Positions 18,248 to 27,896 of a stretch of DNA of 64,000 nt are shown here, piece by piece. The DNA lies in the NCBI GenBank assembly GCA_904420095.1, contig CAJFUB010000031.1, positions 62,001 through 126,000 on the forward strand, read 5' to 3'. The translations under genes and the position numbers were made by a program. Position 1 is the stretch's first letter; the number at the start of each line of letters is the position of its first letter. The notes below the pieces were generated by a model. That model searched no databases. It had not been told where the DNA came from and was given only the letters and a program-made list of their open reading frames with translations. This DNA is from an uncultured Clostridia bacterium. Lineage in GTDB: Bacteria; Bacillota; Clostridia; UBA1212; UBA1255.

Positions 18248-20854
18248 TTATTTGCATTCATACCAGCTTCTTCCCGCCGTTACGTCGACCTTCAGCGGGA
18301 CATCGAGCGTGTATGCGTCCTGCATGCAGCGCTTCAGAAGCGCCATCACCTCGTCCTGCTCGGATTTTTCCGCATCAATGAGCAGCTCATCGTGAACCTG
18401 CAGGATCAGCCGGGAAGCGAATCCGCCCTTACGGAGCTCTTCGCTGACGCGGATCATTGCAATTTTAATGATATCCGCCGCCGTGCCCTGAATCGGCATG
18501 TTCATGGCCACACGCTCTCCGAATTGCCGGACCGAATATTTTGCGGAATTCAGTTCCGGCAGATATCTCCGGCGCCCCATCAGCGTTCTGGCGTATCCGT
18601 GCTCTTTGGCAAATGCGACAAGCGATCCCATAAATTCTTCTACGCCGGGATATTGTCTGAAATAACTTTCAATGTACCGTTTTGCTTCGTAGACCGGTAT
18701 GCCGAGATCACGGGAAAGACCAAAATCACTGATTCCGTACACAATTCCGAAATTAACCGCTTTCGCGCGGCTTCGCATCTGGGAGGTTACCAGCTCCGGC
18801 GGTACGCCGTTTACCTGTGCCGCCGTGATGGTATGGATATCTTTATCGCTGCGGAATGCTTCCTGCATGGCTGAATCGCCGGACATATGCGCAAGCACGC
18901 GCAGTTCGATCTGTGAGTAGTCCGCATCCACAAGTACATGCCTGTCGTCTGTCGGAACAAACGCTTTTCGGATCAGCTTTCCAAGTTCCGTACGTACCGG
19001 GATATTCTGGAGATTTGGCTCCGTACTGCTCAAGCGGCCTGTTGCGGTAACTGTCTGGTGAAAGCAGGAATAAACGCGCTGCGTCGCCGGCTCAATCACA
19101 TTCGTCAGGCCGTCGATATAGGTTGATTTGAGCTTCGTGTTCTGCCGGTACTCCGTAATCAGCGGGATAATCGGATGCTCCGAGGCGATCGCTTCCAATA
19201 CGTCCTGATTGGTAGAATAGCCCTGCTTGGTCTTTTTTCCGGATTTCAGCCCGAGCTCCTCAAACAGTACGGCGGCAAGCTGCTTCGGAGAGTTGATATT
19301 GAATTCGTGTCCCGCAAGCGCAAAAATGTCCCTGCTGAGGCTTTCGATTCTTGCGTCTATTTCTTCTCCCTGTGCCTTCAATACGGCGGCGTCTACGCGG
19401 AATCCCTCGCGCTCAAGTTCTGCCAGCACCCGTACAAGCGGAAGCTCCACCGTTTCATACAGCTCAGTCAGCCCGTTTTCCGCAAGACGTTTTTCCGCAG
19501 CCTCGCGCATGGGCTTCAGGATACGGACATTTACTGGCAGCTGCTTTCCCGTCAGAAAACGGCAGACATCCTCGATATGCTCGGTTTTTCTGGTTGAATC
19601 CAAAAGGTAAGACGCAACGGTAAGGTCGCACGCAAGGTTTTCAAAGCCGATTCCCTGCTTCAGCAGATACAGGAGGAAAGGCTTTGCATCAAACAAAACC
19701 TTTTTAAGATTTTTCCTTTCAAAAAGCTCCTGGATTTCCGGTTCCACGGCGCCCTCGCACCGGTACAAGGCGGGCTCGTCTCCGCAGGACAAATCGAAAT
19801 AGAGGTGCCGCGAATCCCCGCCGTTCGGATAAATATACAAAAAGTCCTTTACCTCCGAGGAAAATTCCTTTGCAGAAAGCAGACTTCCCGCTGCGGCCGG
19901 CTCAGCAGAAGGTTCGTCCAGCAGGGAAAACAAAGACGGCGCATCGGTCCCGTCGGCCTCCGGCTGCGCGGAGAGCCATCCCATAGCGGCGATTTTTTTC
20001 TTTGCCGATTTTAATTCCAGACGATCGAGCAGCGCATTCAGAACGTCTGCGCGTACGGCTCGCACGCGAAGGTCGGAAAGCCCCAGCGGCGCAGGCGCCT
20101 GCGTTTCAATTTCTCCGAGCATCCTGCTCATGTATGCCAATTCCCTGTTTTCTTCTAGTTTTGCCCGCAGAGACGGCTTCTTAATTTCCTCCAAATGCGC
20201 ATAAACTTCGTCAAGAGAACCGTATTCGCCAATCAGCGCCGTTGCGGTTTTTTCTCCCACTCCGGGAACGCCGGGAATGTTATCGGAGGCATCCCCCATC
20301 AGTGCTTTTACATCGATCAGCTGCTGAGGCAGCACGCCGTATTTCCGCAGAACCGCTTCGGTATCATATTCCTCTGTCTGCGGGCGTCCTTTCTGCGTAG
20401 AGCAAAGCAGCACATGTACTGTTTCTCCTGTCAGCTGCAGCGCGTCGCGATCTCCTGTCAGAATGTAGCAGCGAAGTCCCTGCTCCGAAGCAAGCCTTGC
20501 ATACGTTCCCAGCAAATCGTCCGCTTCAAATCCGGGGAGCTCGATTGCAGTGATTCCCATCGCGTCGATCAGTTCCTTTGCGATGGGAAGCTGCGCCGCC
20601 AGCTCATCAGGCATTCCCTTCCGGCCCGCTTTATACGCCTCATACCGTTCATGCCGAAAGGTAGGCGCCTTTACGTCAAACGCAACAGCCGCGTATTCCG
20701 GTCGGAGTTCCTCCGCCTGCTTCAGATAAATATTCAAAAAACCAAAGATCGCTCCCGTAGCAAAGCCCTCGGCGTTTTTCAAAAAGCTGTTCTGTGTCGC
20801 GTAAAATGCCCTGTTTAAAATACTGTTTCCATCAATTAATAAAATATTATCCAT
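18248..20854 (-). CDS. polA: DNA polymerase I
   Basis: The 868-residue protein has an N-terminal 5'-3' exonuclease domain (MDNILLIDGNS, FEADDLLGT, VPGVGEKTA), a central 3'-5' exonuclease fold and a family A polymerase domain. Polymerase motifs are DYSQIELRVLAHMSG (A), RAKAVNFGIVYG (B) and QVHDELLID (C). The expected DxE proofreading residues are absent (FLYIYPNG at the start of that domain), so proofreading is probably lost, as in Bacillus and Thermus enzymes. ATG 20854 was chosen because GAGG lies ten bases upstream; a GTG at 20863 would sit against it. It overlaps the end of the metal permease gene by 8 bases. Confidence 0.95.
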   Translation of the reverse strand: MDNILLIDGNSILNRAFYATQNSFLKNAEGFATGAIFGFLNIYLKQAEELRPEYAAVAFDVKAPTFRHERYEAYKAGRKGMPDELAAQLPIAKELIDAMGITAIELPGFEADDLLGTYARLASEQGLRCYILTGDRDALQLTGETVHVLLCSTQKGRPQTEEYDTEAVLRKYGVLPQQLIDVKALMGDASDNIPGVPGVGEKTATALIGEYGSLDEVYAHLEEIKKPSLRAKLEENRELAYMSRMLGEIETQAPAPLGLSDLRVRAVRADVLNALLDRLELKSAKKKIAAMGWLSAQPEADGTDAPSLFSLLDEPSAEPAAAGSLLSAKEFSSEVKDFLYIYPNGGDSRHLYFDLSCGDEPALYRCEGAVEPEIQELFERKNLKKVLFDAKPFLLYLLKQGIGFENLACDLTVASYLLDSTRKTEHIEDVCRFLTGKQLPVNVRILKPMREAAEKRLAENGLTELYETVELPLVRVLAELEREGFRVDAAVLKAQGEEIDARIESLSRDIFALAGHEFNINSPKQLAAVLFEELGLKSGKKTKQGYSTNQDVLEAIASEHPIIPLITEYRQNTKLKSTYIDGLTNVIEPATQRVYSCFHQTVTATGRLSSTEPNLQNIPVRTELGKLIRKAFVPTDDRHVLVDADYSQIELRVLAHMSGDSAMQEAFRSDKDIHTITAAQVNGVPPELVTSQMRSRAKAVNFGIVYGISDFGLSRDLGIPVYEAKRYIESYFRQYPGVEEFMGSLVAFAKEHGYARTLMGRRRYLPELNSAKYSVRQFGERVAMNMPIQGTAADIIKIAMIRVSEELRKGGFASRLILQVHDELLIDAEKSEQDEVMALLKRCMQDAYTLDVPLKVDVTAGRSWYECK

Positions 20855-21716
20855 TTGTTTCACGCCTCGATCTCATGGTTTTCCGTTTTCCTGACTGCGA
20901 AGCGGCCCATCCCGCCAGGCTGAAAAGCAAATATGCCGCAAGATTTACAAGTACAATACAAGCGCTCGCCGGCACGTCCAGCAGAAAAGAAAGCAGGATT
21001 CCCGCCGTCACGCACGCTACTCCGAGAACAGCAGACAAAACCACGACACGCCGAAAGGTTTTACAAACGCGCATCGCCGTCAGAGGAGGAAAAAGAATCA
21101 GGCTGGAAATCAGCAGCGAGCCGACCAGGCGCATTCCAATCACGATGGTAACGGCGGTAAGACATGCCATAACCATATTATATACGGAAGCGTGCGCACC
21201 GGTTGCCCGTGCAAAATTTTCGTCAAACGTTACCGCGAAAATTTTATTGTAAAACAGCAGATACAGAATCAGGATTCCAGCGGAAAGCGCGATGCTCAGA
21301 TACATATCGCTCTGGCTCACCGCATAGATGCTTCCAAACATGTAGCTGTTCAGATCAATATTAGAAGCCGATACGGAGACAATCAGGACGCCAAGCGCCA
21401 GCGCACTGGCGGATACAAGCGCAATGGCCGAATCGCCTTTCAGTTTTCCGTTTTCATTCACACGCAGCAGCAGGAAGGCCGTTATTACAACGACCGGAAT
21501 CGCGACCTTCAGGGGAGCTGCATTCATCGCCGCTGCGGCGGCCAGCGCGCCGAAGCCTACGTGGGACAGGCCGTCGCCAATCATGGAATACCGCTTCAGC
21601 ACCAGGCTGACGCCAAGGAGAGAGGAGCAGAGCGCTACCAGTACGCCTACGACCAGTGCGCGCACCATAAACGACAGGGAAAAAATCTGGCGGAGCAAAT
21701 CAAGCGCTTCATGCAT
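20847..21716 (-). CDS. znuB: ZnuB/MntB-type metal ABC transporter permease
   Basis: This approximately 289-residue permease has eight or nine hydrophobic helices and the family signature around LKRYSMIGDGLSHVGFGALA. It forms the membrane channel of a high-affinity zinc or manganese importer with the ATPase encoded just upstream. Start 21716 follows AGGGGG by nine bases and overlaps the ATPase stop by 8 bases. The binding protein (ZnuA type) that captures the metal is not in the window. Zinc versus manganese cannot be decided from the permease alone. Confidence 0.9.
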   Translation of the reverse strand: MHEALDLLRQIFSLSFMVRALVVGVLVALCSSLLGVSLVLKRYSMIGDGLSHVGFGALAAAAAMNAAPLKVAIPVVVITAFLLLRVNENGKLKGDSAIALVSASALALGVLIVSVSASNIDLNSYMFGSIYAVSQSDMYLSIALSAGILILYLLFYNKIFAVTFDENFARATGAHASVYNMVMACLTAVTIVIGMRLVGSLLISSLILFPPLTAMRVCKTFRRVVVLSAVLGVACVTAGILLSFLLDVPASACIVLVNLAAYLLFSLAGWAASQSGKRKTMRSRRETNG

Positions 21717-22440
21717 GGCCGCAGCCCCCTGACGCTTCACGCCGCTCTTCTTCCGTCAGCTGGCGGCAGGTTGCGCACTCCAGATAACGATCCCGATCTC
21801 CGAAAAACGTTTCGTCCTTATGCAGATGCAGAATATGCGTCGCATCGCGGAGCGCACGGTCCACATCATGCGTGATCATAATGATCGTAATTCCGTGATG
21901 CCGGTTCAAATCAAAAATAATGTGATACAGTTCTTCTGTTGCCATACGGTCAAGTCCCGCGGCCGGTTCGTCCAAAAGAAGCACCTTCTGCGCCGCACAG
22001 AGCGCCCGCGCAAGCAGCACGCGCTGCTGCTGCCCTCCGGACAGCTCACGATAGCAGGAAGTTTTCAGCGCCGCAATTCCCAGCCGTTCCAGATTCCGAT
22101 CTGCAATCCGTTTATCCTCCTTTGAAAAAAACGGCCGGAAACCAAGCCGGTTGATTCTGCCGGAAAGCACTACTTCCCATACGGAGGCGGGGAAATCCTT
22201 TTGAAGCCCCGTCTGCTGCGGCAGATAGCCAATTTCGTTCTGTTTCAGTCCGTCCCCCATAACAATGCTGCCCTTCTCCACGGACTTGAGTCCCAGAAGC
22301 GCCCTCATCAGCGTAGTTTTGCCGGAGCCGTTTTCTCCGATAATGCAGAGATAGTCCCCCTTCCGGACAGGGAAGGACAAATTCGAAAGAACCGTATGGT
22401 TTTCATATGCCAGACAAACGTTTTTACACTCGATTAACAT
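21709..22440 (-). CDS. znuC: ZnuC/MntA-type metal ABC transporter ATPase
   Basis: The approximately 243-residue ATPase has Walker A GENGSGKTTL, the Q-loop LPQQTG, signature LSGGQQQRV, Walker B VLLLDEPAAGLD and the switch His in MITHD. It powers the ZnuB-type permease encoded immediately downstream. The C terminus is His/Cys-rich (CATCR and CGHA), which could bind metal, but this is inference. The ATG at 22440 gives MLIECKN, the typical N terminus; an in-frame TTG lies four codons earlier. Confidence 0.9.
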   Translation of the reverse strand: MLIECKNVCLAYENHTVLSNLSFPVRKGDYLCIIGENGSGKTTLMRALLGLKSVEKGSIVMGDGLKQNEIGYLPQQTGLQKDFPASVWEVVLSGRINRLGFRPFFSKEDKRIADRNLERLGIAALKTSCYRELSGGQQQRVLLARALCAAQKVLLLDEPAAGLDRMATEELYHIIFDLNRHHGITIIMITHDVDRALRDATHILHLHKDETFFGDRDRYLECATCRQLTEEERREASGGCGHA

Positions 22441-22453
22441 CGCAGATTCCAAA

Positions 22454-23089
22454 TCAGCTGTTCTTTACGATGGCGTTTTCAACGGACTGCGCCATTTCCT
22501 TGCAGGTATCGAAACAAATCTCCATGTCATGGTAAAGCTCGCGCCATTTCTGAATTTCAAGCAGATCCGTCTCGTTCGTGAAAAGATTTTTCACTGCGGT
22601 ACGGTAAAGCGTGTCACCCTCATGCTCATATTCAGACAGCTGGCGAATCAGTGTCAGAATGACCTTTGACTTTTTAAAATTCTCGAATTCGGCGAGAATT
22701 TCCGCGGCCTTTCCGCAGCATTTCCTGATCAGTTCGACGAATTCCTGCATTTCCGGACGCAGTGCCGTGACGTTGAACATCCACAAACGGAAGGCCACAT
22801 TTTCTATGTTGTCCGTAATTTTGTCAATATCGTGCGCAACAAGCAGAATATCCTCGCGGTCGATCGGCGTGATAAAGGCTCGGTTCAGCTCATAGATGAT
22901 CTCGTCATGGACTCTGTCGCCGTCATGCTCGATTTCATGAATCGCATCAAGCCTTGCATGCAGCTCCTCCCTTGTTCCCTCCTGCCCGAAATCCCGGATC
23001 AGCTCCAGCAGGCGGTCACTGATATCGCAGGCGTGCTGCATCGCATCCTGCATCATTTCAAAATAATTTACTTCTTTTTTCTTCGCCAT
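22454..23089 (-). CDS. DUF47/PhoU-like accessory protein of Pit phosphate transporter
   Basis: The 211-residue all-helical protein belongs to the DUF47 (TIGR00153) family, distant relatives of PhoU. The typical HDIDKITDNIENVAFRL and EHDGDRVHDEIIYEL segments carry acidic and histidine metal-binding residues. These proteins are almost always encoded with a PiT phosphate transporter and are thought to regulate it. Here it starts 13 bases after the PiT gene, with AAGGAGG before the ATG. Confidence 0.92.
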   Translation of the reverse strand: MAKKKEVNYFEMMQDAMQHACDISDRLLELIRDFGQEGTREELHARLDAIHEIEHDGDRVHDEIIYELNRAFITPIDREDILLVAHDIDKITDNIENVAFRLWMFNVTALRPEMQEFVELIRKCCGKAAEILAEFENFKKSKVILTLIRQLSEYEHEGDTLYRTAVKNLFTNETDLLEIQKWRELYHDMEICFDTCKEMAQSVENAIVKNS

Positions 23090-23102
23090 GCCCGCGTCCT
23101 CC

Positions 23103-24173
23103 TTAAAAGATTGCCATAAATAGTTTTGCCATTATAAATCCTATTAATCCGCAGCCCGGGAACGTGAGTACCCACGCAAGTACCATTTCCTTTACGATTC
23201 CCCAGTTAACGGCGGACAAACGTTTTGCTGCGCCAACGCCCATAATCGCAGTCGTCTTCGTATGTGTCGTGCTGACCGGAATCCCGGTCAGGGAAGCCAG
23301 CAGCAGGCACAGAGCCGCAGCGATATCGGCAGAAAATCCCTGATATTTTTCAAGCTTGATCATATCCATGCCAACGGATTTTATGATGCGGTATCCGCCA
23401 ATGGAGGTTCCCAGACTCATTACAACGGAACAAAGCAGCATCAGCCAGATCTTCGTATCAAAGCTGCCGCCCGGCACATACAGTCCGCTTGCCAGCATGC
23501 TCCCCAGCATGAAGACACCCATAAACTTCTGTCCGTCCTGTGCGCCGTGCATAAAGGCCATCGCCGCGCCGCCGGTAATCTGCGCTCCCTTGAAAAAGGA
23601 ATCTGTCTTTCGCCGGTCCATAGGTCTGCAAAGCGCAACGACAAGCTTTACAATGAGATACCCCATCAGAAAGCCGAGTACGGTAGAGAGAACAAGCCCG
23701 ATGATAACCTTCACCCATTCTCCCATGTTGACGCCGTCCGCGCCGCCGAGCGCAATCGCCGCTCCCGTGACACCCGCAATCAACGCGTGGCTTTCACTCG
23801 TGGGAATTCCGAACCACCAGGCCGCCACGGCCCACAGCACAATGGCAAACAAAGACGCGCAAAGCGCTATCAGCGCATTCTGCGCGTCTCCTTTAAAATC
23901 GACCATCTTATAAATCGTATCCGCAACCTTGCTGCTGATCAGCGACATCAGCAGCACTCCCGCAAAATTCAGTGCCGCTGCCATCAAAATCGCAGATTTT
24001 GGTTTCATGGAGCCCGTAGATACCACCGTTGCAATCGCATTCGGGGCGTCCGTCCATCCGTTTACCAATATGACGCCAAGCACCAGGAGCACTGTAATCA
24101 GCAGAGCCGGGCTTTCCAGGCATCGCCCGAGAAAGCCCCATAAATCATTTAATTCCGCAGTAATCGCAGCCAA
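23103..24173 (-). CDS. pit: inorganic phosphate transporter, PiT family
   Basis: The 356-residue membrane protein has ten or so helices and the two PiT repeats marked by GWTDAPNAIATVV near the N terminus and GIPVSTTHTKTTAIMGVG near the C terminus. Members import phosphate as a metal-phosphate complex driven by protons or sodium. It starts at TTG 24173, preceded by AAAGGA. The start lies two bases after the HIT gene, and the DUF47 partner follows. Neighbouring ZnuCB genes make a metal-phosphate uptake theme. Confidence 0.94.
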   Translation of the reverse strand: MAAITAELNDLWGFLGRCLESPALLITVLLVLGVILVNGWTDAPNAIATVVSTGSMKPKSAILMAAALNFAGVLLMSLISSKVADTIYKMVDFKGDAQNALIALCASLFAIVLWAVAAWWFGIPTSESHALIAGVTGAAIALGGADGVNMGEWVKVIIGLVLSTVLGFLMGYLIVKLVVALCRPMDRRKTDSFFKGAQITGGAAMAFMHGAQDGQKFMGVFMLGSMLASGLYVPGGSFDTKIWLMLLCSVVMSLGTSIGGYRIIKSVGMDMIKLEKYQGFSADIAAALCLLLASLTGIPVSTTHTKTTAIMGVGAAKRLSAVNWGIVKEMVLAWVLTFPGCGLIGFIMAKLFMAIF

Positions 24174-24175
24174 TT

Positions 24176-24520
24176 CTATACGATCCTTTCTCCCATGTCG
24201 CCGCCTGCAAGAATATGGTAATGCAGGTGGGGAACCGATTGCTTCGCGTCTTTTCCGCAGTTGTTGATCACACGGAATCCGTTTTCCGTAAGCTTCAGCT
24301 GCCTGGCGATCTTCGCAATAGCAAGCTGGATTTTTCCCAAAAACGCCGCGTCCTCTTCCTGAAAGCCGAGTATGTCGGATACATGCCTCTTGGCTGCAAC
24401 TACGATATGTACCGGCATCTGCGGGTTAATATCACGGAATGCAATGCAGCACTCGTCTTCATATACTTTTTCCGAAGGAATCTCACCTCGTATAATTTTA
24501 CAGAAGATGCAGTTTTCCAT
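24176..24520 (-). CDS. HIT family nucleotide hydrolase (HinT-like)
   Basis: The 114-residue protein shows the histidine triad HLHYHI near the C terminus and the N-terminal CIFCKIIRGEIPS segment of HinT-type purine nucleoside phosphoramidases. It hydrolyses AMP-lysine or similar phosphoramidates, including aminoacyl-adenylates leaking from tRNA synthetases. That suits its place 30 bases after alaS. The ATG at 24520 lies ten bases after AGGAGG. Confidence 0.94.
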   Translation of the reverse strand: MENCIFCKIIRGEIPSEKVYEDECCIAFRDINPQMPVHIVVAAKRHVSDILGFQEEDAAFLGKIQLAIAKIARQLKLTENGFRVINNCGKDAKQSVPHLHYHILAGGDMGERIV

Positions 24521-24550
24521 TCCGGCCACGCCTCCTTTGTCATAATCCCG

Positions 24551-27187
24551 TTAAAACAAAAATTCTTTTGCCTTTGTAAGCATTTCGTCTATTTTCTCCG
24601 GCTGTTTTCCGCCGGCCTGCGCCATGTCCGGCCTGCCTCCTCCGCCGCCTCCGCAGATTGCCGCCGCTTTCTTCACGATATTTCCGCAATGGATTCCCTT
24701 TGCGACGGCAGGCTTCGTGGCCATCGCCGTAATCGCCGCTTTCCCGCCGAAGGAGGACGCCAGAATTACCACGCCGACATCCATCTTGTCTCGGAGGCTG
24801 TCAGCCAGATCGCGCAGACCGTTCGGGTCCAGCGCATCAAACCTGCCGGTCACGACTTTGACCCCGTTGATTTCTTCCGCCGCGGCAAGCAAAGCGTCCA
24901 GATCGGCTACGGCGTTTTCCCGTTTCAGCTGTTCAAGCTCTCTTACTGCAGATTTATATTGCGTATACAAATTAGATACCTTGTTGACAACATCGGAATA
25001 ATTCGCTTTAAAAAGCTCGGCGACATCGGTCAGAATCGACTCTTCTCCCGTGTATACCGCGCGTGCGCCCGCTCCCGTCACAGCCTCGATTCTTCGGACG
25101 CCGGCAGCTACCGCGCTTTCATGCAGAATTTTGAACATTCCCACTGCAGAGGTATTCTTGACGTGTGTTCCGCCGCAGAATTCCAGGCTGAAGTCTCCCA
25201 TTTTCACGACACGTACCAGGTCTCCGTATTTTTCCCCGAAAAGGGCCGTCGCGCCCAGCTTTTTCGCTTCCTCCAGGGGCAAAACCTGTGTCGTAACAGG
25301 GTAATCGTTATATATGGCGTCGTTTACGATATCTTCCACCGTCCGCAGTTCTTGCTTTGTCATGGCCTGCATATGGTTGAAATCGAACCGCAAACGGTCC
25401 GCCGTCACGCTGGAGCCTGCCTGATGAACATGCTCTCCCAGCACGATGCGAAGCGCTTTCTGAAGCAGATGTGTGGCGCTGTGGTTTCGCTCCGCGCAGA
25501 GACGCTCATGACGGTCCACCGTCATCACGGCTTTGGCGCCGACGCTGACGGCTCCGTGAATTACCGTTCCCATGTGCCTCCATTTTTCATCGTTTGTCTT
25601 CGTTACGGACGTAACGCGGAGCGTGCCGCCCTCGGTATCGATCACGCCCTTGTCGCCTGCCTGCCCGCCGCTTTCCGCATAAAACGGCGTTTCATCCGTC
25701 ACAAGAATGACTTCTTCGCCCTCATCCGCTTCCTGCACGCAGCTTCCGTCAGGCCGGATGAGATACAGAATTTCCCCTTCGCACAGAAGCGTTTCATATC
25801 CTCTGAATTTTGTTTTCGGGCACTCTGCAGGCACCGATATTTCATGGTTTGCCCACGAGCTCTCCCTGTTCTTGAGCGCCTCGCGCGCCATGGTCCGCTG
25901 GGCGTTCATCTCTTTCCGGAATCCGTCCTCATCTACGGTAAAGCCATAATCCTTCAGGATGTCTTTCGTCAAATCAATCGGGAAACCGTACGTATCATGC
26001 AGCTTGAATGCGATCAGTCCCGGCAGGACGCCCTCGCGCAGTCCCATAGACTCCTGCATCTTCCGGATCTGTTCGGACAGCATTGCCATTCCCTGCTCAA
26101 TCGTCGAGGAAAAGCGTTCTTCCTCGATCCGGATTACCTTTTTGATGTAATCCCGTTTTTCAACCAAATTCGGATAAGCGCCTCCGGAAAGCTCGATCAC
26201 CGTGTCCGCAAGCCCGGAAAGAAAATTGTCCTTGATCCCGAGCAGCCTTCCATGCCGCGCGGCTCCTCTGAGCAGTCTGCGGAGTACATAGCCGCGTGCT
26301 TCGTTCGAGGGCACGACGCCGTCGCTGATCATCATCACGGTGCTGCGGATATGATCTGTAATAACGCGGATAGAAACATCGGTTTTCCAATCCGCTCCGT
26401 ACGTTTTTCCGGACAGCGCGCATACGTCGTCCAGTATTTTCCGTACCGTGTCCACTTCAAACAGGTTGTCCACATCCTGCATTACGCAGGCCAGGCGTTC
26501 GAGCCCCATACCCGTATCGATATTCGGATGCGCGAGACGTTCGTACGTGCCGTCCTCCTGCCGGTCAAACTGCGTGAAGACCAGGTTCCATACTTCAATA
26601 TATCTGTCGCAGTCACAGCCGACGCCGCAGCTCGGCTTCCCGCAGCCGTACTTTTCACCGCGGTCATAATAGATTTCCGAGCATGGACCGCAGGGGCCCG
26701 TTCCATGCTCCCAAAAATTGTCCTCCTTACCCATCCGAACTACTTTTTCTGCCGGAAGACCGATTTCTTTCGTCCAAATGTCAAAGGCCTCGTCGTCGTC
26801 CTGATATACGCTGGCATATAAGCGCTCTTCCGGAATTTCCATTTCTTTCGTCAGGAACTCCCAGGCCCATGCAATCGCTTCCCTCTTGAAATAGTCGCCA
26901 AATGAAAAATTGCCGAGCATCTCGAAAAAGGTTCCGTGGCGCGCCGTTTTTCCGACATTTTCGATATCCGGCGTACGGATGCACTTCTGACATGTCGTAA
27001 CGCGTTTTCTGGGAGGCGTTTCCGCTCCGGTAAAATACGGCTTCAGCGGAGCCATGCCGCTGTTGATCAAAAGAAGACTTGCATCGTTGTGCGGAACGAG
27101 CGAGAAGCTGGGGAGCCGGAGATGGCCCTTGCTTTCAAAAAATGAGAGATATTTTTCCCGGATTGTATTTAAACTTAATTTCTCCAT
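24551..27187 (-). CDS. alaS: alanyl-tRNA synthetase
   Basis: The 878-residue enzyme charges tRNA-Ala. It has a class II catalytic core (residues 1-240, with motif-2 FEMLGNFSFGDYF), a tRNA-recognition domain, an editing domain with zinc ligands HSATH and CGGTH, and a C-terminal glycine-rich domain (CGGGGGGRPDMAQAGG). The start at 27187 follows AGGGG by eight bases and gives MEKLSLNTIR. A strong promoter lies about 85 bases upstream, and alaS heads the long run down to the ABC exporter at 15901. Confidence 0.97.
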   Translation of the reverse strand: MEKLSLNTIREKYLSFFESKGHLRLPSFSLVPHNDASLLLINSGMAPLKPYFTGAETPPRKRVTTCQKCIRTPDIENVGKTARHGTFFEMLGNFSFGDYFKREAIAWAWEFLTKEMEIPEERLYASVYQDDDEAFDIWTKEIGLPAEKVVRMGKEDNFWEHGTGPCGPCSEIYYDRGEKYGCGKPSCGVGCDCDRYIEVWNLVFTQFDRQEDGTYERLAHPNIDTGMGLERLACVMQDVDNLFEVDTVRKILDDVCALSGKTYGADWKTDVSIRVITDHIRSTVMMISDGVVPSNEARGYVLRRLLRGAARHGRLLGIKDNFLSGLADTVIELSGGAYPNLVEKRDYIKKVIRIEEERFSSTIEQGMAMLSEQIRKMQESMGLREGVLPGLIAFKLHDTYGFPIDLTKDILKDYGFTVDEDGFRKEMNAQRTMAREALKNRESSWANHEISVPAECPKTKFRGYETLLCEGEILYLIRPDGSCVQEADEGEEVILVTDETPFYAESGGQAGDKGVIDTEGGTLRVTSVTKTNDEKWRHMGTVIHGAVSVGAKAVMTVDRHERLCAERNHSATHLLQKALRIVLGEHVHQAGSSVTADRLRFDFNHMQAMTKQELRTVEDIVNDAIYNDYPVTTQVLPLEEAKKLGATALFGEKYGDLVRVVKMGDFSLEFCGGTHVKNTSAVGMFKILHESAVAAGVRRIEAVTGAGARAVYTGEESILTDVAELFKANYSDVVNKVSNLYTQYKSAVRELEQLKRENAVADLDALLAAAEEINGVKVVTGRFDALDPNGLRDLADSLRDKMDVGVVILASSFGGKAAITAMATKPAVAKGIHCGNIVKKAAAICGGGGGGRPDMAQAGGKQPEKIDEMLTKAKEFLF

Positions 27188-27267
27188 AACAAAAACCCCT
27201 GACATATCGTATAGAATTTTGCATATTGCATCCGCTTTTCTGCGAATTTCGCACGTGCACGCAGTTT

Positions 27268-27295
27268 AGTATATCACCTGTGAGAAAAAATGTCA
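27268..27295 (-). promoter_or_regulatory. alaS promoter
   Basis: On minus, TGACAT (27290-27295) and TATACT (27268-27273) are 16 bases apart. The untranslated leader of about 75 bases is too short for a T-box element. Confidence 0.65.
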
Positions 27296-27308
27296 TCCAG
27301 AAATTTTA

Positions 27309-27365
27309 ATAAAAAACGGCGGCATAGGGCTCCGCCGTGATGCTGCCGTCCCTCAGGCGGCAGCA
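27309..27365 (-). terminator. tandem hairpins ending the hydrogenase operon
   Basis: Two stems follow the small lipoprotein gene: 27341-27348 pairs with 27358-27365 (8 bp), and 27316-27322 pairs with 27332-27338 (7 bp). The second ends in a run of T on the minus strand, a classic rho-independent terminator. Confidence 0.85.
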
Positions 27366-27404
27366 CAAATTTTTGACTTTTATAAAACCGAGCGCCGTTT
27401 CCGC

Positions 27405-27896
27405 TTAATCGAAACGGATCGATCCCGCCCACTCCATAAACTGCGCTTCGTAGGTCTCCTGCTTCTCTTTCGGACAGACGAACTGGAAAAGCCAGTAGGC
27501 GTCGTCCGTCCGGAATACCATGGCATAATAAAGATACGTAACATCGTACGGCGTTTTTTCAAAAGTAAAATACGTCAGTCCGTTTTCCGTTCTGACCTCT
27601 GCCGTAAGCTCGCTCGCTTCCATCAGAACCTCAGCATATTCTTCCAGTGACAGTGCGGTCGATTCGCCGTTTTCTTCCAGGACGGAAAACGCCTCTTTCA
27701 TGGCGGAGATCGTAACGTCTTCTTCCTCCCAGTCATAGTAGGCCGTCATGTCATAATATTTTCCTTCGGAAAATGCATCCGTAAGCGTAATATGCATCCC
27801 GTCCTTTGAAAACTCCTTTGCCTTGGCGGAGCAGGAGGCGCTCAGGAGGAGCATGCAAAGCAAAAGGCAGGAAAGGCTTCGTTTAAGACTTGGCAT
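27405..27896 (-). CDS. small lipoprotein, last gene of hydrogenase operon
   Basis: This 163-residue protein has a lipoprotein signal ending in SASC. The mature domain (FSKDGMHITLTDAF, then alternating strands and a helix rich in Glu) resembles PsbP/DUF1795-like lipoproteins found across Firmicutes. I do not assign a function. The start at 27896 follows AGAGG and overlaps the end of the PAP2 gene by 14 bases. It closes a six-gene transcript. Membrane attachment on the outer face is expected. Confidence 0.8.
   Translation of the reverse strand: MPSLKRSLSCLLLCMLLLSASCSAKAKEFSKDGMHITLTDAFSEGKYYDMTAYYDWEEEDVTISAMKEAFSVLEENGESTALSLEEYAEVLMEASELTAEVRTENGLTYFTFEKTPYDVTYLYYAMVFRTDDAYWLFQFVCPKEKQETYEAQFMEWAGSIRFD

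Noticed and set aside
24215-26821. 868-codon plus-strand reading frame
   Set aside because: It is antisense to HIT and alaS, which have complete family motifs; length reflects GC-biased third positions.
27187-27300. T-box riboswitch upstream of alaS
   Set aside because: The leader is only about 75 bases from the promoter and holds no T-box core or terminator hairpin.
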